From contig JAPVLO010000277.1 in assembly GCA_027257055.1 (NCBI GenBank), positions 2,852,001 through 2,916,000 on the forward strand: a stretch of 64,000 nt of DNA, in the 5' to 3' direction. The notes below the pieces were generated by a model. That model saw only the letters and a list, made by a program, of their open reading frames with translations. It was not told the origin of the DNA and searched no databases. Source of the DNA: Cephalopachus bancanus (taxonomy: Eukaryota > Chordata > Mammalia > Primates > Tarsiidae). Numbering within the stretch: position 1 is the first letter of the stretch; each line of letters begins with the position of its first letter. Positions 10,290 through 20,724 of the stretch are shown here, piece after piece. The position numbers and the translations under genes were made by a program.

Positions 10290-11369
10290 AGTAGATTTTT
10301 AATGAATTTGTTAATTTTTCCAAAATTCCTTTAGGGTTTTTATTGGAATCATTTTATAGCCATGCCCTAAGCTGGAGGAAACAGACATCTTTTACCTTTC
10401 CTATCCATGAGTGTTATATGTCTCTCTTCTTGCTCAAGTCTTTTTTTTTTCTGCCTCAGTGAATTTTAGCATTCTCGTTATGTAGGTCTACATATTCCTT
10501 AAGTTCATTGTTATTTTACAACACTTAGCCACACTTAACCATGTGTCCAAAAGTGCAAGCCAGGATGTCATATTTATCAGGACCCTTAAGGAATGCAAAT
10601 AGTTCTATCGTCGCATTTTAAGAAATTACATAAAATAGAGGAAAATGTGGTGGGCTTTTTTATTATTAAAATAAATGGCTCATCTTATAATTTATGTTTT
10701 GGTTGCTTTAAGAAAATACCTACAGAATCACAGTGTGACTACAGCAAATAGTTTTTGGATAGGTACAGCCTGTCAGAGTAACAGTTCTTTCTAGAGCAGG
10801 GTAACTGACTTTCAGACGACTGCAAAAAATTACATGTGAAATACCTGGATTTAAGCAGGTCTTTAATGAATATGATTCTTCTACAAAGAATGTAGTCAAC
10901 ATAGTCCGGCTGTATTATTGATGGAAAAGTTTTACTTGTAAAGAGGCTATCTTTTCAACACTATGTCATTTTCATTAAATTAAAAACAATCAGCCTTTAG
11001 GTCAAACACACACCTTACAGAGAACTCAGATAGCTGTTTTTAGAGCCAATGTTAGCCATGAATGACAAAAAGCAGTCTAATTCTCAGTCTTTGAGCTTGG
11101 AAACATTTGCCTACATTCCCAGCATGCAATTGTAGATACTAGACTTGACAGTTTTGCTTGAGAACAAAGGAAGAACCATGACTGTGTAACTTCATGATCA
11201 CCCAAACTCTGCTATTGCCCTTCCCACCTGTTTATTTAGCCTCTTATTAACACAGAGCAGCCAAAGTCCAAAGGAGTGACGGGGGGACAGGTTACTCACA
11301 AATAAGCATCAAACCACCTACAACATCCTAATCTTTCCTCTATTTTTAAAGATTTGAAGAAATAACCAT
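10290..11369. other. Unique AT-rich stretch
   Basis: No recognised gene or mobile element; short open frames only. Confidence 0.4.
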
Positions 11370-11555
11370 GGTAGAAAGCAACAGAAACTGATGAGGACAC
11401 AGACCAACTGGAATTCTCCTACACTGCCAATAGGCATGCAAAGGAAGGCAACCATGTTGGAAAACGGTTTCCAAGTATCTTGTAGAGTTAAAAATACATT
11501 TACCATATAACCCACCAATCCCATTCCTAGGTATTTACCTGGGACTGGCTACATA
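11370..11555 (+). mobile_element. L1: Old LINE-1 ORF2 fragment (first part)
   Basis: Sense ORF2 C-terminal vocabulary: CTACACTGCCAATAGGCATG, CCATATAACCCACCAATCCC, ATTCCTAGGTATTTACC. It continues at 12110 after an LTR insertion. Confidence 0.75.
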
Positions 11556-11749
11556 ATTTGTGTTCCCAGTGCAAAATGAAAGTGAAGAACCCCTTGTTCA
11601 ATAATTACTAAGAATGTCAAGACAGTAATATTAAACCAAGTTCTTTCTGAGTGTGAGGCCCTGGGTGATCGCACACTCATGAAGTCAGTCCTATATGTAT
11701 CCAATAGAAAAGAAAACATATGCCCACACAGCAATCTCTATGTGAATGT

Positions 11750-12108
11750 ATGTCATAGTCTGAATGCTTGTTCCCGCTACCCCACTGCAAATTTATATGT
11801 TGAAATCCTAATCCTAAAGGTATTAGGCGGTGGTTAGGTTGTGTAAGGGAAGAGTTCTCATGAATGGGATTGGTGTTCTTATAAGATGAGACCCCAGAGA
11901 GGGCCTTCGCCACTCCTGCTGTGTGAGGTTACAGTGAGAAGACAACCATCTATGAGAAAGCAGGCTTCACCAGACACCAAATCTGCTAGCACCTTGATCT
12001 TGGACTTCCCAGACCCTAGAATTTCAAGAAAAACATTTCTGTTGTTTATAAGCCACCCAGTCTCTGGTACTTTGTTTTAGCAGCTCCTATGGGCTGAGAC
12101 AATGTGTA
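11750..12108 (+). mobile_element. MaLR/MLT1-like LTR, solitary
   Basis: Starts TGTCATAGTCTGAATG and ends near GGGCTGAGACA. It contains the conserved LTR phrases ATATGTTGAAATCCTAATCC, GTGTTCTTATAAGATGAG, CCTTGATCTTGGACTTCC and GTTTATAAGCCACCCAGTC. No internal retroviral region is present, so this is a solo LTR. The upstream 11556-11749 may be part of it or an intervening unique piece. Family assignment is by recall of the consensus. Confidence 0.65.
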
Positions 12109-12510
12109 TAATATCTGCAATACACATAGAGACAAAAACTGGAAATAACCCAAATATTTGTCAACTGATAAATCGATAAATACGCTATGTTACATTCATA
12201 AAATGGACAACTACTTAGCAATAAAAAGGAACAAAATATTAAATCTTACAATATGGAAAAGTCTCAGCAACTTTCTACTAAATAAAATAAGTGAGACACA
12301 AAGACTAGACACTGTATAATTCTAATTATATGGTATTCTAAAAAAGACAAAACTTTAAATGACAAAAAAAGATCAGTAGTTCCCTTAGGCCAGGGATTAG
12401 GGAAGGGACTTGGCCACCAAGGGTCAGGAGAAAACATTCTTGGGTAATAAAAATGCTCTGTCTTGGGGGAGTGTTATTATATGTAAATTATACTTCAATG
12501 AGCATAGAAA
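12109..12510 (+). mobile_element. L1: Old LINE-1, continuation to 3' UTR
   Basis: AAACTGGAAATAACCCAAAT, ATAAAATGGACAACTACTTAG and AGTGTTATTATATGTAAATT match the end of ORF2 and the 3' UTR of old mammalian L1s, resuming the element broken at 11555. Confidence 0.7.
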
Positions 12511-13755
12511 AATTAAATAGCAACAGAAATCTGAGTAGATATATAGAGAGATAAGTATAAATCACATTAATATAAAACACTTTATATCACACATAAGTAT
12601 GATTATATTGCATGGAATTTTGGCATAACTGGAGTCATACTAACATACATGACTGTGAATAGGATTATTTTTCCAGTCAGGACACATTTTTACAATTGTC
12701 ACCTTCTTACTTTACTGCAACTGCAGTTAACGCCAGTGTTGAGAACTTTTCCTCCCAAGAGATACAGGATTTGGTTCCTTGATGCTGTGATCTCCACACT
12801 GCTCAGAACAAAGACTCTTTCTGTACCTGTTTAGGTCCTCCTCCTTCCTGGAATATCCATAGCAGCAAAGGCAGCTGCTATCTGCTTCCTTTCCATGGTA
12901 CCTGAGTGCCACAGGGCTTGGGACGGCAGAAACTTGAGATTAGGAAGCTACCTAACTTCTGGCCGCTCCAGAAGTTGTACCAATACCTGGCTTCAGGGGC
13001 ATGAGAAGGGAGGTGGCACTTCTAGAAAAGGCTCTGCATTCCTGGAATCCGAGAGTCTGGAGACATTGGGAAAGGAGAAAGTCTATCCAGGGACTGAGGA
13101 AAGGGGGGCTTCTGACCGGGAGAGGGCTGCCCAGCCATCCGAAGCCCAAGTAAGATAGGCTCTGGGCCCTAGAGCTGTCACTCCTGCTCGGCACCATCTC
13201 CACCCACCCCACCCCAGCAAGAGTTGGAGCTCCAGGGCTCCAAAGGTGCAGCTACTCACAGCCTGCATACAAAGGAACAGGGGTGGGTGGAGGTCACCCC
13301 TCCTCACCTAACTCCAAGCGCCCCAGCAGACCTAAGTCAGGGACAAAGCAGGCTTTTTTGAGGGTCACCAAAGTGTGATTTTGGAAATAACAACCAAGCT
13401 CCTGAATTAAAATAAAGGACATTCCTGTTTGCTTGCAGATGCTTTGAATTCCTTCAAAGGAAGATGCAGAGAGTTTTATTTTCAAATGTCTGGAATGAAT
13501 AATTAATTAAGCTAAGTTCCTTCACCCTGAAGAGTAATCAGCAATTGATCAACAATTCTAAATGGTTCTTCCTGGGTCTGACTGGAGGATGCAATACTAA
13601 AATGTACGTGTGGTGAGGGGGAGTGTTGGGGGTGGGGGGAAGCAGAGAGACTTAGGGCTGGAAGAGAAGCTTGATAAACATCACAATTTTCCAAAAGGTG
13701 GCCCCAGTTTGCTTCCCGCTAGACAAAAAGACCGCTTGGTGCAATATTTCCGCTG
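12511..13755. other. Unique sequence, no gene seen
   Basis: 12890-13320 is GC-richer with open frames of 60-87 codons on both strands. None shows a domain or an exon-like boundary. Confidence 0.4.
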
Positions 13756-13801
13756 CATGTTCGGACGTGGGAGTAGAGTTCACCAAGACTCTCCGAACAT
13801 G
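13756..13801. repeat. Perfect 10-bp inverted repeat
   Basis: CATGTTCGGA at 13756-13765 and its exact complement TCCGAACATG at 13792-13801, separated by 26 bp. It could fold as a hairpin; function unknown. Confidence 0.85.
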
Positions 13802-13959
13802 AGAGAAGCCCAGTCATCTCATTTCACTGCTGCAAACACAGGCCCAAGAGGGAAGCACGATCCTGCCCGAGCCTTGCTGTCTCAACATCCGTGCTCTTTT
13901 ACCCCAGAGCATGAGGGATCCCCAGAGTGCTGCTGGGATCAGAGAACAAGACCCCAAAA

Positions 13960-14540
13960 CGAAGCACTCAGAAACAGCCCCAAGAGCAAAGGTTTTCCTC
14001 TGATTTTTCTCCTGCCCGCCTGCCTCTCAGTCCCTTTCTCCTCTGAGGCTCGCCACAAAAATTAGATTCCCTCTTCCCCAAGGCGGGTCATAGAAACCAG
14101 AGCCCCTTTTCCCCCAAAGCCAGCCATAAAACCTAAAAATATTACTCTAACCTTCCCTCTGCCTTTCTGTGTAAAACCTTGCCATAATGAAATGATCTCT
14201 GACCTACTTTGCTTGACTGTAGGTCGTAAGACTCCCATTCCAGAGAAGGTCTTAGCCCATACCCAGAAGGAAGAAACTGCTCAGAGAGGCCAAGGAAAAA
14301 TCTAAACAGACAGGCCTTGCTGGGTTTCTTCCCTCAGTCTATTAGCATTAGATCATACGCTTTTCCCCATACATTTCTACATGGCTGTCCATACTTTGCT
14401 AAACCTAAGCGTAAAAATGGATGCTTTCCCCTGTATCTTTGGGTCTTCACTCTGAAGGCTCCTGTGTGCACACGTTAAATAGATTTGTGTGTCTTTTCTC
14501 CCACTAATCTGCCTTTTGCGTGTTGATCTTGCAGGGACCC
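13960..14540 (+). mobile_element. Class I ERV-like LTR (MER4-type), solitary
   Basis: The 3' part, GTTAAATAGATTTGTGTG followed by CTTTTCTCCCACTAATCTGC, is typical of MER4-like gammaretroviral LTRs. GGGTCTTCACTCTGAAGGCT lies just upstream, as in the R region. No gag, pol or env sequence follows. The first 116 bp recur at 16019-16132. The exact 5' border is uncertain. Confidence 0.6.
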
Positions 14541-14854
14541 TTCCCTACAGTACACGCTTCGGGAACTGCTCCCCCAAGAAAGAGAGGAAGACCCCCACCC
14601 CTCAGCTCCTTATATTCTCATCTCTGACTTCTCAGACTCGAATCAGAGATGGGCATTTGGAGAAGTCACTGGGAACTGCGTTCGGTGACTCTTCAAAACT
14701 CGAGGGGTCCTGAGGTGCTGTGTTAACCACAAAGGTGGCTGCTTCTCTTTTAAAAAGCACACAGTCCCCTGAATGTTCTGTCCTCTGCATCTGCCAAACT
14801 CTGTGTGTCCTTCCAGGCCCATCCGAGTCACTCCTTCCTTTGAAAAGAAGGAGA

Positions 14855-14955
14855 AATGGAACTCACATTAACTGAGCACCTACTGTGTGCCCGAAAGGTC
14901 TCATCCCATGCTTTTCTCATTTGCTCCTCTGAGCAGCCCTGTAACATAGGCATTG
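14855..14955 (+). mobile_element. MIR: MIR SINE fragment
   Basis: ACTGAGCACCTACTGTGTGC, then CTCATCCCATGCTTTTCTC and GCCCTGTAACATAGGCATT follow the MIR core order. Confidence 0.65.
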
Positions 14956-15432
14956 GTGCCCCTGCTTGCCAGCCAGTCTCCCGATCTCTTCATCCAAACA
15001 CATCTTCCCCTACCGCCTCTGCACTATATCTGGTCCGGCTCTATTATGCCTTGTAGCACAGTTATTTGTCGCCAGAGGCATGGGTCCCCAGAAGCAACCC
15101 TCTAGAGATGAGGATTCAGGTACAACTGGTGTCTTAGGGGAGGAGACAGGACAGGAAGGGCCAAAGTGAGGGTGTCATTTCGGGCAAAGTGTCAGCCTCA
15201 GCCTTATTTGCAGGGAGCTTTGGATGTTTTGAAGGTTTTGGATTAAATCACACCAGGCTTTGGTCCTCTTGGGCAAGGTCCTTAGAGCTGCTCTTGAGGA
15301 TGTAAAGTCCCAGGCAGAGAGCTCTCCAAATGTAGGTCATTCAAAGCAGAAGCTGGAGAAAGGGCACAGAGAGGGAAAGGAAAGGAGGGTGCACAGGAGA
15401 AACCCTCTCATTTGTACATCTGCCTTATCTCC
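14956..15432. other. Unique sequence
   Basis: Nothing recognised between the MIR and the MLT1-type LTR. Confidence 0.4.
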
Positions 15433-15881
15433 TTGTTATGGCGTGGACTGTGTTCCCCAGGAAGATATGTGAGAGTCCTAATCCTCGGGGCCTCCGAATG
15501 TGACCTTTTTTGGCATTTCACAACAACAGGGTTGTTGCAGACATAATCAGTTAACATGAGCTCATACGGGAGTGGGGCAGGCCTTTTAGCCAATCCGATA
15601 GGTGGCCTTATAGGAAGACGATGTGAGGACACAGTGAGGAAGACCATGTGTCGATGGAGGCAAAGATTGGAGTTATACAGCTGCAAACCAAGGAGCACCA
15701 AAGGCTGCTGGCGGCCACCTCCATAGCCAAGAGGCAAGAAGGATTCTGCCAAGGTCTCAGAGGGAACATGGCCTTGATTTTGGACTTCTAGACTCCAGCA
15801 CTGTGAGAGAATAGGTTTCTGTCACCTTAAGCCCCCAACTTGGTCATTTGTGATGACACCCCAGGGGAAATAATACACTCT
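15433..15881 (+). mobile_element. MLT1: MLT1-type LTR, solitary
   Basis: Starts TGTTATGGCGTGGACTGTG and ends GGGGAAATAATACAC. It has the diagnostic order: CCGAATGTGACC, GATGTGAGGACACAG, GCAAAGATTGGAGTTATACAG, CTTGATTTTGGACTTCTAG, CACTGTGAGAGAATAGG. Length and order fit a full solo LTR of this ancient ERVL-MaLR group. Confidence 0.8.
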
Positions 15882-16018
15882 GCTAGATTATAAGCTTCTG
15901 GAAGACAGAGGCAGTGCCTGGCTCATTTTTCCTCAGCGTGTTGGAATAGAGGAAGTAAAGTGCTTTCTTTAGTCACAGGATCCTCAGACTTGCACCCCAG
16001 TCCCGTGTTTCTGAAGGC

Positions 16019-16132
16019 CTCAGAAACAGCCCCAAGAGCAAAGGTTTTCCTCTGATTTCTCTCCTGCCCTCCTGTTTCTCAGTTCCTTTCTCTGAGGCTC
16101 GCCATAAAAATTAGATCCCCGCTTCCCCCAAT
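16019..16132 (+). repeat. Second copy of the 13967-14082 LTR block
   Basis: Begins CTCAGAAACAGCCCCAAGAG like 13967 and stays about 90% identical for some 114 bp, with one 3-bp gap. The rest of the LTR is absent. It is either a piece of a second LTR or a local duplication. Confidence 0.8.
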
Positions 16133-16226
16133 GCTTCTTTGACACAAATGAGAAGTGGGAAATGGCGCTAATCCTCTCAAGAAATAAGGAGTCTTTTGCT
16201 CCTCGTCCTATCTGATATATAAATAA

Positions 16227-16470
16227 TTTTTTTTTTTTTTTGAGTCAAGGTCTCACTGTGCTGCCCAGACTGGAGTGCAGTGGCGTGACCCTAGCTCACT
16301 GCAGCCTCAAACTCCTGGGCTCAAGTGATCCTTATACTTCAGCCTCCTGAGTAGCTGGAACTACAGGCACATGCCACCATGCCCAACTTTTTTTTTTAAG
16401 TAGAGATGAGTTTTTGCTATGTTGATCCTCCTGCCTCAGTCTCTGGGAAAGCGCTGGGATTTCGGGTATG
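16227..16470 (-). mobile_element. Alu: Alu SINE, old, antisense
   Basis: T-rich start, CACTGTGCTGCCCAGACTGG, CTCACTGCAGCCTCAAACTC and a deleted left arm. It lacks the young-group features; AluJ-like in age. Confidence 0.85.
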
Positions 16471-17470
16471 CAGGTATTCTTGAAGCCGACTTGGGAGCTT
16501 CTCTGGGGTTTGAATTACTCTGGATAACCTTGATGTTTCTTAGCCCCGCTCTTCATGACTCTGTGTGGTAATCAACTGACTGGCTCTCTTCTGAACCAAT
16601 CTCGCCCTTGGCTCTGCTACAGACTATTAAAGGAAACTGCCTGTGCTTCTATTGTCTCCTGAGACTGAGATCCTAGGTAAGAGGGCTCTTATTTATGTCC
16701 GTGCCTTATTTATTTCCAAACCCCGCAATGCCCAGTGCCTGGCACATAACAGGACTCGTGTGCGAGTGGTAACTTGATCAGACCTGGCTATTTTAAAGTT
16801 GAGCTACAGGTTCAAGAAAATTCCTGAATAATCCTTAACATTCAATTTCTCGGCCAGAGCAACATGGTAGCTCAAAGACTTTGTGTGTACATTACGTATT
16901 TTATAGGTGCACGGCTCTAATAGAGAGGCTGGGAAGCTTGCCCTACTCATTTCTTCACAGTTTATTATGCGGAAAAACATAAGCCTTCTGTTTTCTTGGG
17001 TTGTTAACTCGGCACCTCATTTCATGTAGAGAACTTGCATTAAAAGACACTACCTCTGTGAGTTAATCAGCCATTTAAAGAGCAAAACTACTTGACAGGA
17101 TGAGGAACGCTCACAGCTCATCCTATATGAAGAATGACTTTATAGGCCAGGTGAGGAGAAAAATTTATGAGCTGGCATCCCAGTCATGGAATCCTCAGAA
17201 CAATCTAATCAAGCTGGTCTAAGACCCACTTCAAAGACGCTGAAATTGAGACCCAAAAAAGGTTAAGAAACGAGTCTGAGGGCCAAGGTCACATAGAGCC
17301 CAACATCTCTGACTCAAAGGAGGAGACTTTTTTCTTATTTAGTTATTTTGACAAATAAAAATTATAGATATGCATGTGCAACATGATGGTTTAAAATTCG
17401 TGGACATTGTGGGATGGCTAAATCAAGCTCATGAACATGTATATCTCACACTTTTTATCGAATATTTTGT
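16471..17470. other. Unique sequence
   Basis: 16690-16770 resembles a decayed MIR tail (CAGTGCCTGGCACATAACAG). The rest shows no gene or known repeat. Confidence 0.35.
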
Positions 17471-17770
17471 GGCAAAAACATTTTTTTTTTTTTGAGTTGG
17501 AGTCTCACTCTGTCGCCCAGACTGGAGTACAGTGGCATGCTCCTGGCCACTGCAGCCTCGACCTGCTGGGCTCCGGCGATCCTTCCACCTCAGCCTTCCA
17601 AGTAGCCGGAATTACAGGCATGTGCCTGGCTGATTTTTTGATTTATGGTAGAGATGAGGTCTCGCTGCCCAGGCGGGTCTCGAACCCACGGGCTCAGGCA
17701 ATCCGCTCACCTCAGCCTCCCAAAGGCGCGGGATTACAGGCTGAGCCACCGAGCCCGGCAAAAACATTTT
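17471..17770 (-). mobile_element. Alu: Alu SINE, young subfamily, with target-site duplication
   Basis: Antisense dimer with CAACTC-derived GAGTTGGAGTCTCAC near the T tail and GAGCCCGG at its head. GGCAAAAACATTTT occurs on both sides (17471-17484 and 17757-17770). The first arm of the inverted repeat described at 17769 begins right at its border. Confidence 0.93.
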
Positions 17771-17831
17771 TAAAAGCCAGGGACTTTTAAAGGAGTCCAT
17801 TCAGACTCTCAAAGTGATAGAATTTTAAAGA
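17769..17831 (+). repeat. Inverted duplication A, upstream arm
   Basis: A segment beginning TAAAAGCCAGGGACTTTTAA (17771) whose exact reverse complement lies at 18834-18896. I count 60 of 60 core positions identical. It directly follows the Alu target-site duplication. Confidence 0.92.
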
Positions 17832-18180
17832 GAATAACCTTTTTTTGGTTTTGGGGGTTTTCTTTTTTTTACAAAATACTTGGAATTATTTGTCCCAATG
17901 CACGATATACTTCAAAGTCATCACTTGGAAGGTTATATGGTGATTCTGATAATGTTACTGTTGCTCAATTTGTTTTGGGAATGCTTCTTCAAAGAACCCT
18001 GGTTATCAGACCCAAAGGAGCAATCTTTTAAGTATCACCTCTGGTGGAAATTCCTCAACTCTGAAGTCTTTCTGAACGGAGTGTGGAGAATAAAGCAGGT
18101 GATTAAACTGGGCATAATGCTTTCATTCTAAAACATGGTTGGCTAGAAAGATACAGGATAGATTTTCAGTGTGGGAATGG
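17832..18180. other. Unique sequence
   Basis: An 83-codon open frame (17880-18131) has a hydrophobic stretch (GYMVILIMLLLLNLFW) but no known domain, and the surrounding sequence gives no gene context. It is probably chance. Confidence 0.35.
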
Positions 18181-18405
18181 AGACAGCACAGACAGTGCCT
18201 GTGCTGGCTTTGGAGCCCAGCAGGAAGGTCTAACCTGTTTGGTCACTTGTCAGCTGGCCTGGAGCAAATGGCTTGACCTCTCTGAGTTCGGCTCCTTTTC
18301 TGTAAAGTCAGACCAGCACCTATCTCACAGGGCAGTTAGGGGGGTTAAAATGAGGTAAATAGAGCAGTTCCACAGAATCCGTGCTTAACAAATGATGGCC
18401 ATAAT
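18181..18405 (-). mobile_element. MIR: MIR SINE, antisense
   Basis: GGCTTGACCTCTCTGAGTTC, TTTTCTGTAAAGTCAGACC, ATCTCACAGGGCAGTTAGG, GGTTAAAATGAGGTAAAT and GTGCTTAACAAATG follow the reverse-strand MIR order. Confidence 0.7.
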
Positions 18406-18699
18406 TATCAATTAGATAGGGCTTTCCCAACAAGTTTTGAATAACAACGAAAACATCACTGATCATATAACTTCCAGAACATTCATCCACAAATCTAAGC
18501 ACTGGTACCTGTTATCTATGTCCAGGAATAAAGCAGATGGCGCAAACCAAGTTCTTTGGTATCTTTTGCATTCTCACGGGTTGAATGCATTGCCACGATG
18601 CACGGTGAGGTTGGCCCTTACAGTAGCTGCAACAGTAAAACAATGCCATATTCAAGAAGTGATCATTCTTTATCTGTTTTTTATTTTATTTTATTTTTT

Positions 18700-18830
18700 A
18701 TTTCTAGTGCAGTGAAAAAGAAATATATGTTGTAAGAAAAAGGTTCTCTTAGGATATGCATGCCAGTCGGCTAGTTGACTACATAAAACTCTGCGATAAA
18801 TATCCAGCCAATTGTTTCAGGAGTGAAGTG
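18700..18830 (+). repeat. Inverted duplication B, upstream arm
   Basis: Roughly 131 bp from ATTTCTAGTGCAGTGAAAAA to GGAGTGAAGTG, matched in reverse complement at 19331-19460 with about eight differences (near 94%). It is joined to arm A' almost without a gap (18834). Confidence 0.9.
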
Positions 18831-18833
18831 AAT

Positions 18834-18896
18834 TCTTTAAAATTCTATCACTTTGAGAGTCTGAATGGACTCCTTTAAAAGTCCCTGGCTTTTAAA
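18834..18896 (-). repeat. Inverted duplication A', downstream arm
   Basis: Reverse complement of 17769-17831, identical over 60 core bases. It sits immediately after arm B, so 18700-18896 is a mosaic of two inverted copies from opposite flanks. Confidence 0.92.
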
Positions 18897-18950
18897 CAGC
18901 TCTGGAGGATACAAATCATTTTGGGGCTGGACTTTAAGAGTACCCACTAC

Positions 18951-19139
18951 CCCAGCCCGGGCAACTTGGCGAGACCTCGTCTACACAATAAATCAAAAAA
19001 TTATCCTGTAGTTCCAGCTACTTGGAAGACTGAGGTGGAAGGATCGCTGGAGCCCAGCAGGTCAATGCTGGGGTGGCCGTGAGCTTGCTACTGCACTTCA
19101 GCCTGGGTGATGGAGTGAGACTCCTACTCAAAAAAAAAA
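18951..19139 (+). mobile_element. Alu: Alu SINE, 5'-truncated, with target-site duplication
   Basis: Starts inside the left arm (CCCGGGCAACTTGGCGAGAC) and runs to GACTCCTACTC and poly(A). AGAGTACCCACTACC before and AAAGTACCCATTATC after it are a diverged target-site duplication. The right arm has the older GTCAATGCTGGGGTGGCCG wording. Confidence 0.9.
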
Positions 19140-19330
19140 GTACCCATTATCTCCCACCCCCGTGCACATTGTACCCAACTTTATCTGTTTATTATTGCTC
19201 TGTGGTACAAGTTTCCAGCAAGGAAAAAAAAGAGAGGAGGTGGAGTATCTATTAAAATAATTAAAATTTTTTCTTGAAGTAGAACTGGTAAGTAACTGAG
19301 CATGGTCTCCTTTTCTGAAGCAGAGCTGAC

Positions 19331-19460
19331 TTCGCTCCTGAAACGACAGGCTGGATATTTATCGCAGAGTTTTATGCAGTCAACTAGACGACTGGCATGC
19401 ATATCCTAAGAGAACCTTTTTCTTACAACATATATTTCTTTTTCACTGCGCTAGAAATAT
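19331..19460 (-). repeat. Inverted duplication B', downstream arm
   Basis: Reverse complement of 18700-18830 at about 94% identity, 500 bp downstream. The intervening stretch holds arm A', the truncated Alu and unique sequence. Confidence 0.9.
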
Positions 19461-19494
19461 ATATTACTTGTAGGAAAACTAGAAATTGCTGACA

Positions 19495-19805
19495 AGCAGA
19501 GATAGTACTTAAATCACACATGATCCCAGCATCTAGAGATAAATACTGTTAATATTTGGGTGAACATTCATTCAGATGTCACTGTATATTTATCTATTAT
19601 TTTTCACAAATAGGATCGCATTACATGCAATTATAACATGGTTTATTAACTTAGCAATACCATGAACATTAATAAATGCACTTGTACAGCGCAGTTTTCG
19701 TCAAATGATGCATAGTATTCCATTTTTTAAAAATATACTTAATCAATCCCATATTGTTGAACTTTTAAGTTGTTTCAAAACCATGGTTTTGCAATTAGAA
19801 CAATA
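19495..19805 (-). mobile_element. L1: Ancient LINE-1-like fragment, antisense
   Basis: TAGTATTCCATTTTTTAAAA, CAATCCCATATTGTTGAAC and TTTTAAGTTGTTTCAAAACC are the antisense phrases of old L1 3' regions. Highly diverged. Confidence 0.5.
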
Positions 19806-19810
19806 CCATG

Positions 19811-20115
19811 GGCCGGGCGCAGTAACTCAGCCTGTAATCCCAGCACTTTAGGAGGCCAAGGCGAGAAGATTGCCTGAGCCCTGGAGTTCAAGACCAGCCC
19901 AGGCAACTTGATGAGACCTCATCTCTACAATATAGCACAAAAAAACTAGCCAGGCATGGTGGAGTGCATCTGTAGTTCCAGTTACTTGGAAAGCTGAAGC
20001 GGAAGGATAGCCTAAGCCCAGCAGGTCAAGGCTGTGGTGGCTGCGAGCGTGCCACTGCACTCCAGCCTGGCTGACAAGAGTGAGACTTCAACTCAAGAAA
20101 GAAAGAAAGAAAGAA
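19811..20115 (+). mobile_element. Alu: Alu SINE, dimeric, (GAAA)n tail
   Basis: GGCCGGGCGCAGTAACTCAG start, complete two arms and a tail that has become (GAAA)n. The flanks CAATACCATG and GAATACTATG form a diverged target-site duplication. It is intermediate in age. Confidence 0.92.
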
Positions 20116-20403
20116 TACTATGATGCAGGCTCCTGGAAAGAATATACTTTGTGAGAAGAGAACAAGCAAGGACACAGTGGTCCTGAGGACAAGGATAGAA
20201 TGGAAACCCAAAGACAAGAAAGTATAACCAGGAAACAGGAAGTAGAATGGGGATTGTCAGGGGCCAGGGAAAGGCGGAAGTAGGGAATCCATTCAATGGG
20301 CATAGAGTTTCAGTCAGGCAAGAGGAAAACGTTCTAGAGATCTGCTGTACAATACTGTGCCTATAGTTACCAGTGCTGTACTGTACACTTAAACATTTGT
20401 TAA
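20116..20403 (+). mobile_element. L1: Old LINE-1 3' UTR (first part)
   Basis: GGAAGTAGAATGGGGATTG, AGAGTTTCAGTCAGGCAAG, CTAGAGATCTGCTGTACAAT and GCCTATAGTTACCAGTGCTG follow the old L1 3' UTR consensus; it resumes at 20712 after an Alu. Confidence 0.75.
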
Positions 20404-20724
20404 GAGGGTAGATCTTGGCCGGGCACGGTGGCTCACACCTAGAATCCCAGCATTTGGGAGGCCAAGGCCTGAGCTACAGGTTCAAGACCAGCCTGGGCAA
20501 CTTGGCGAGACCTCATCTCTACAATAAATCAAGAAAAATCAATTGGGTGTGATGGCACATGGCTGTGGTTCCAGCTCCTTGGAAGGCTGAGGCGGAAGGA
20601 TCACGTGAGCCCAGCAGGTCGAGGCTACAGTGGCCGTGAGCGTGCTACTGCCCTCCAGCCTGGGTGACAGTGTGAGACTCCAGCTCAAAAAAACAAAAAA
20701 AAACAAAAACAGAGAGTAGATCTC
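20404..20724 (+). mobile_element. Alu: Alu SINE inside old L1, with target-site duplication
   Basis: GGCCGGGCACGGTGGCTCAC start at 20418. The left arm has a deletion (GGCCAAGGCCTGAGC) and the end is GACTCCAGCTC. Flanks GAGGGTAGATCTT and GAGAGTAGATCTC are the diverged duplication. Confidence 0.92.

Noticed and set aside
13610..14065. 151-codon plus-strand frame
   Set aside because: It spans the inverted repeat and the start of a solitary LTR, with no motif; composition is not codon-like.
13967..16132. A complete provirus between the two LTR blocks
   Set aside because: The interval holds MIR and an MLT1 LTR and shows no gag, pol, env or primer-binding site.
17880..18131. 83-codon frame with a possible membrane helix
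   Set aside because: No homologous family recognised, no splice sites, and it lies next to rearranged repeat sequence.
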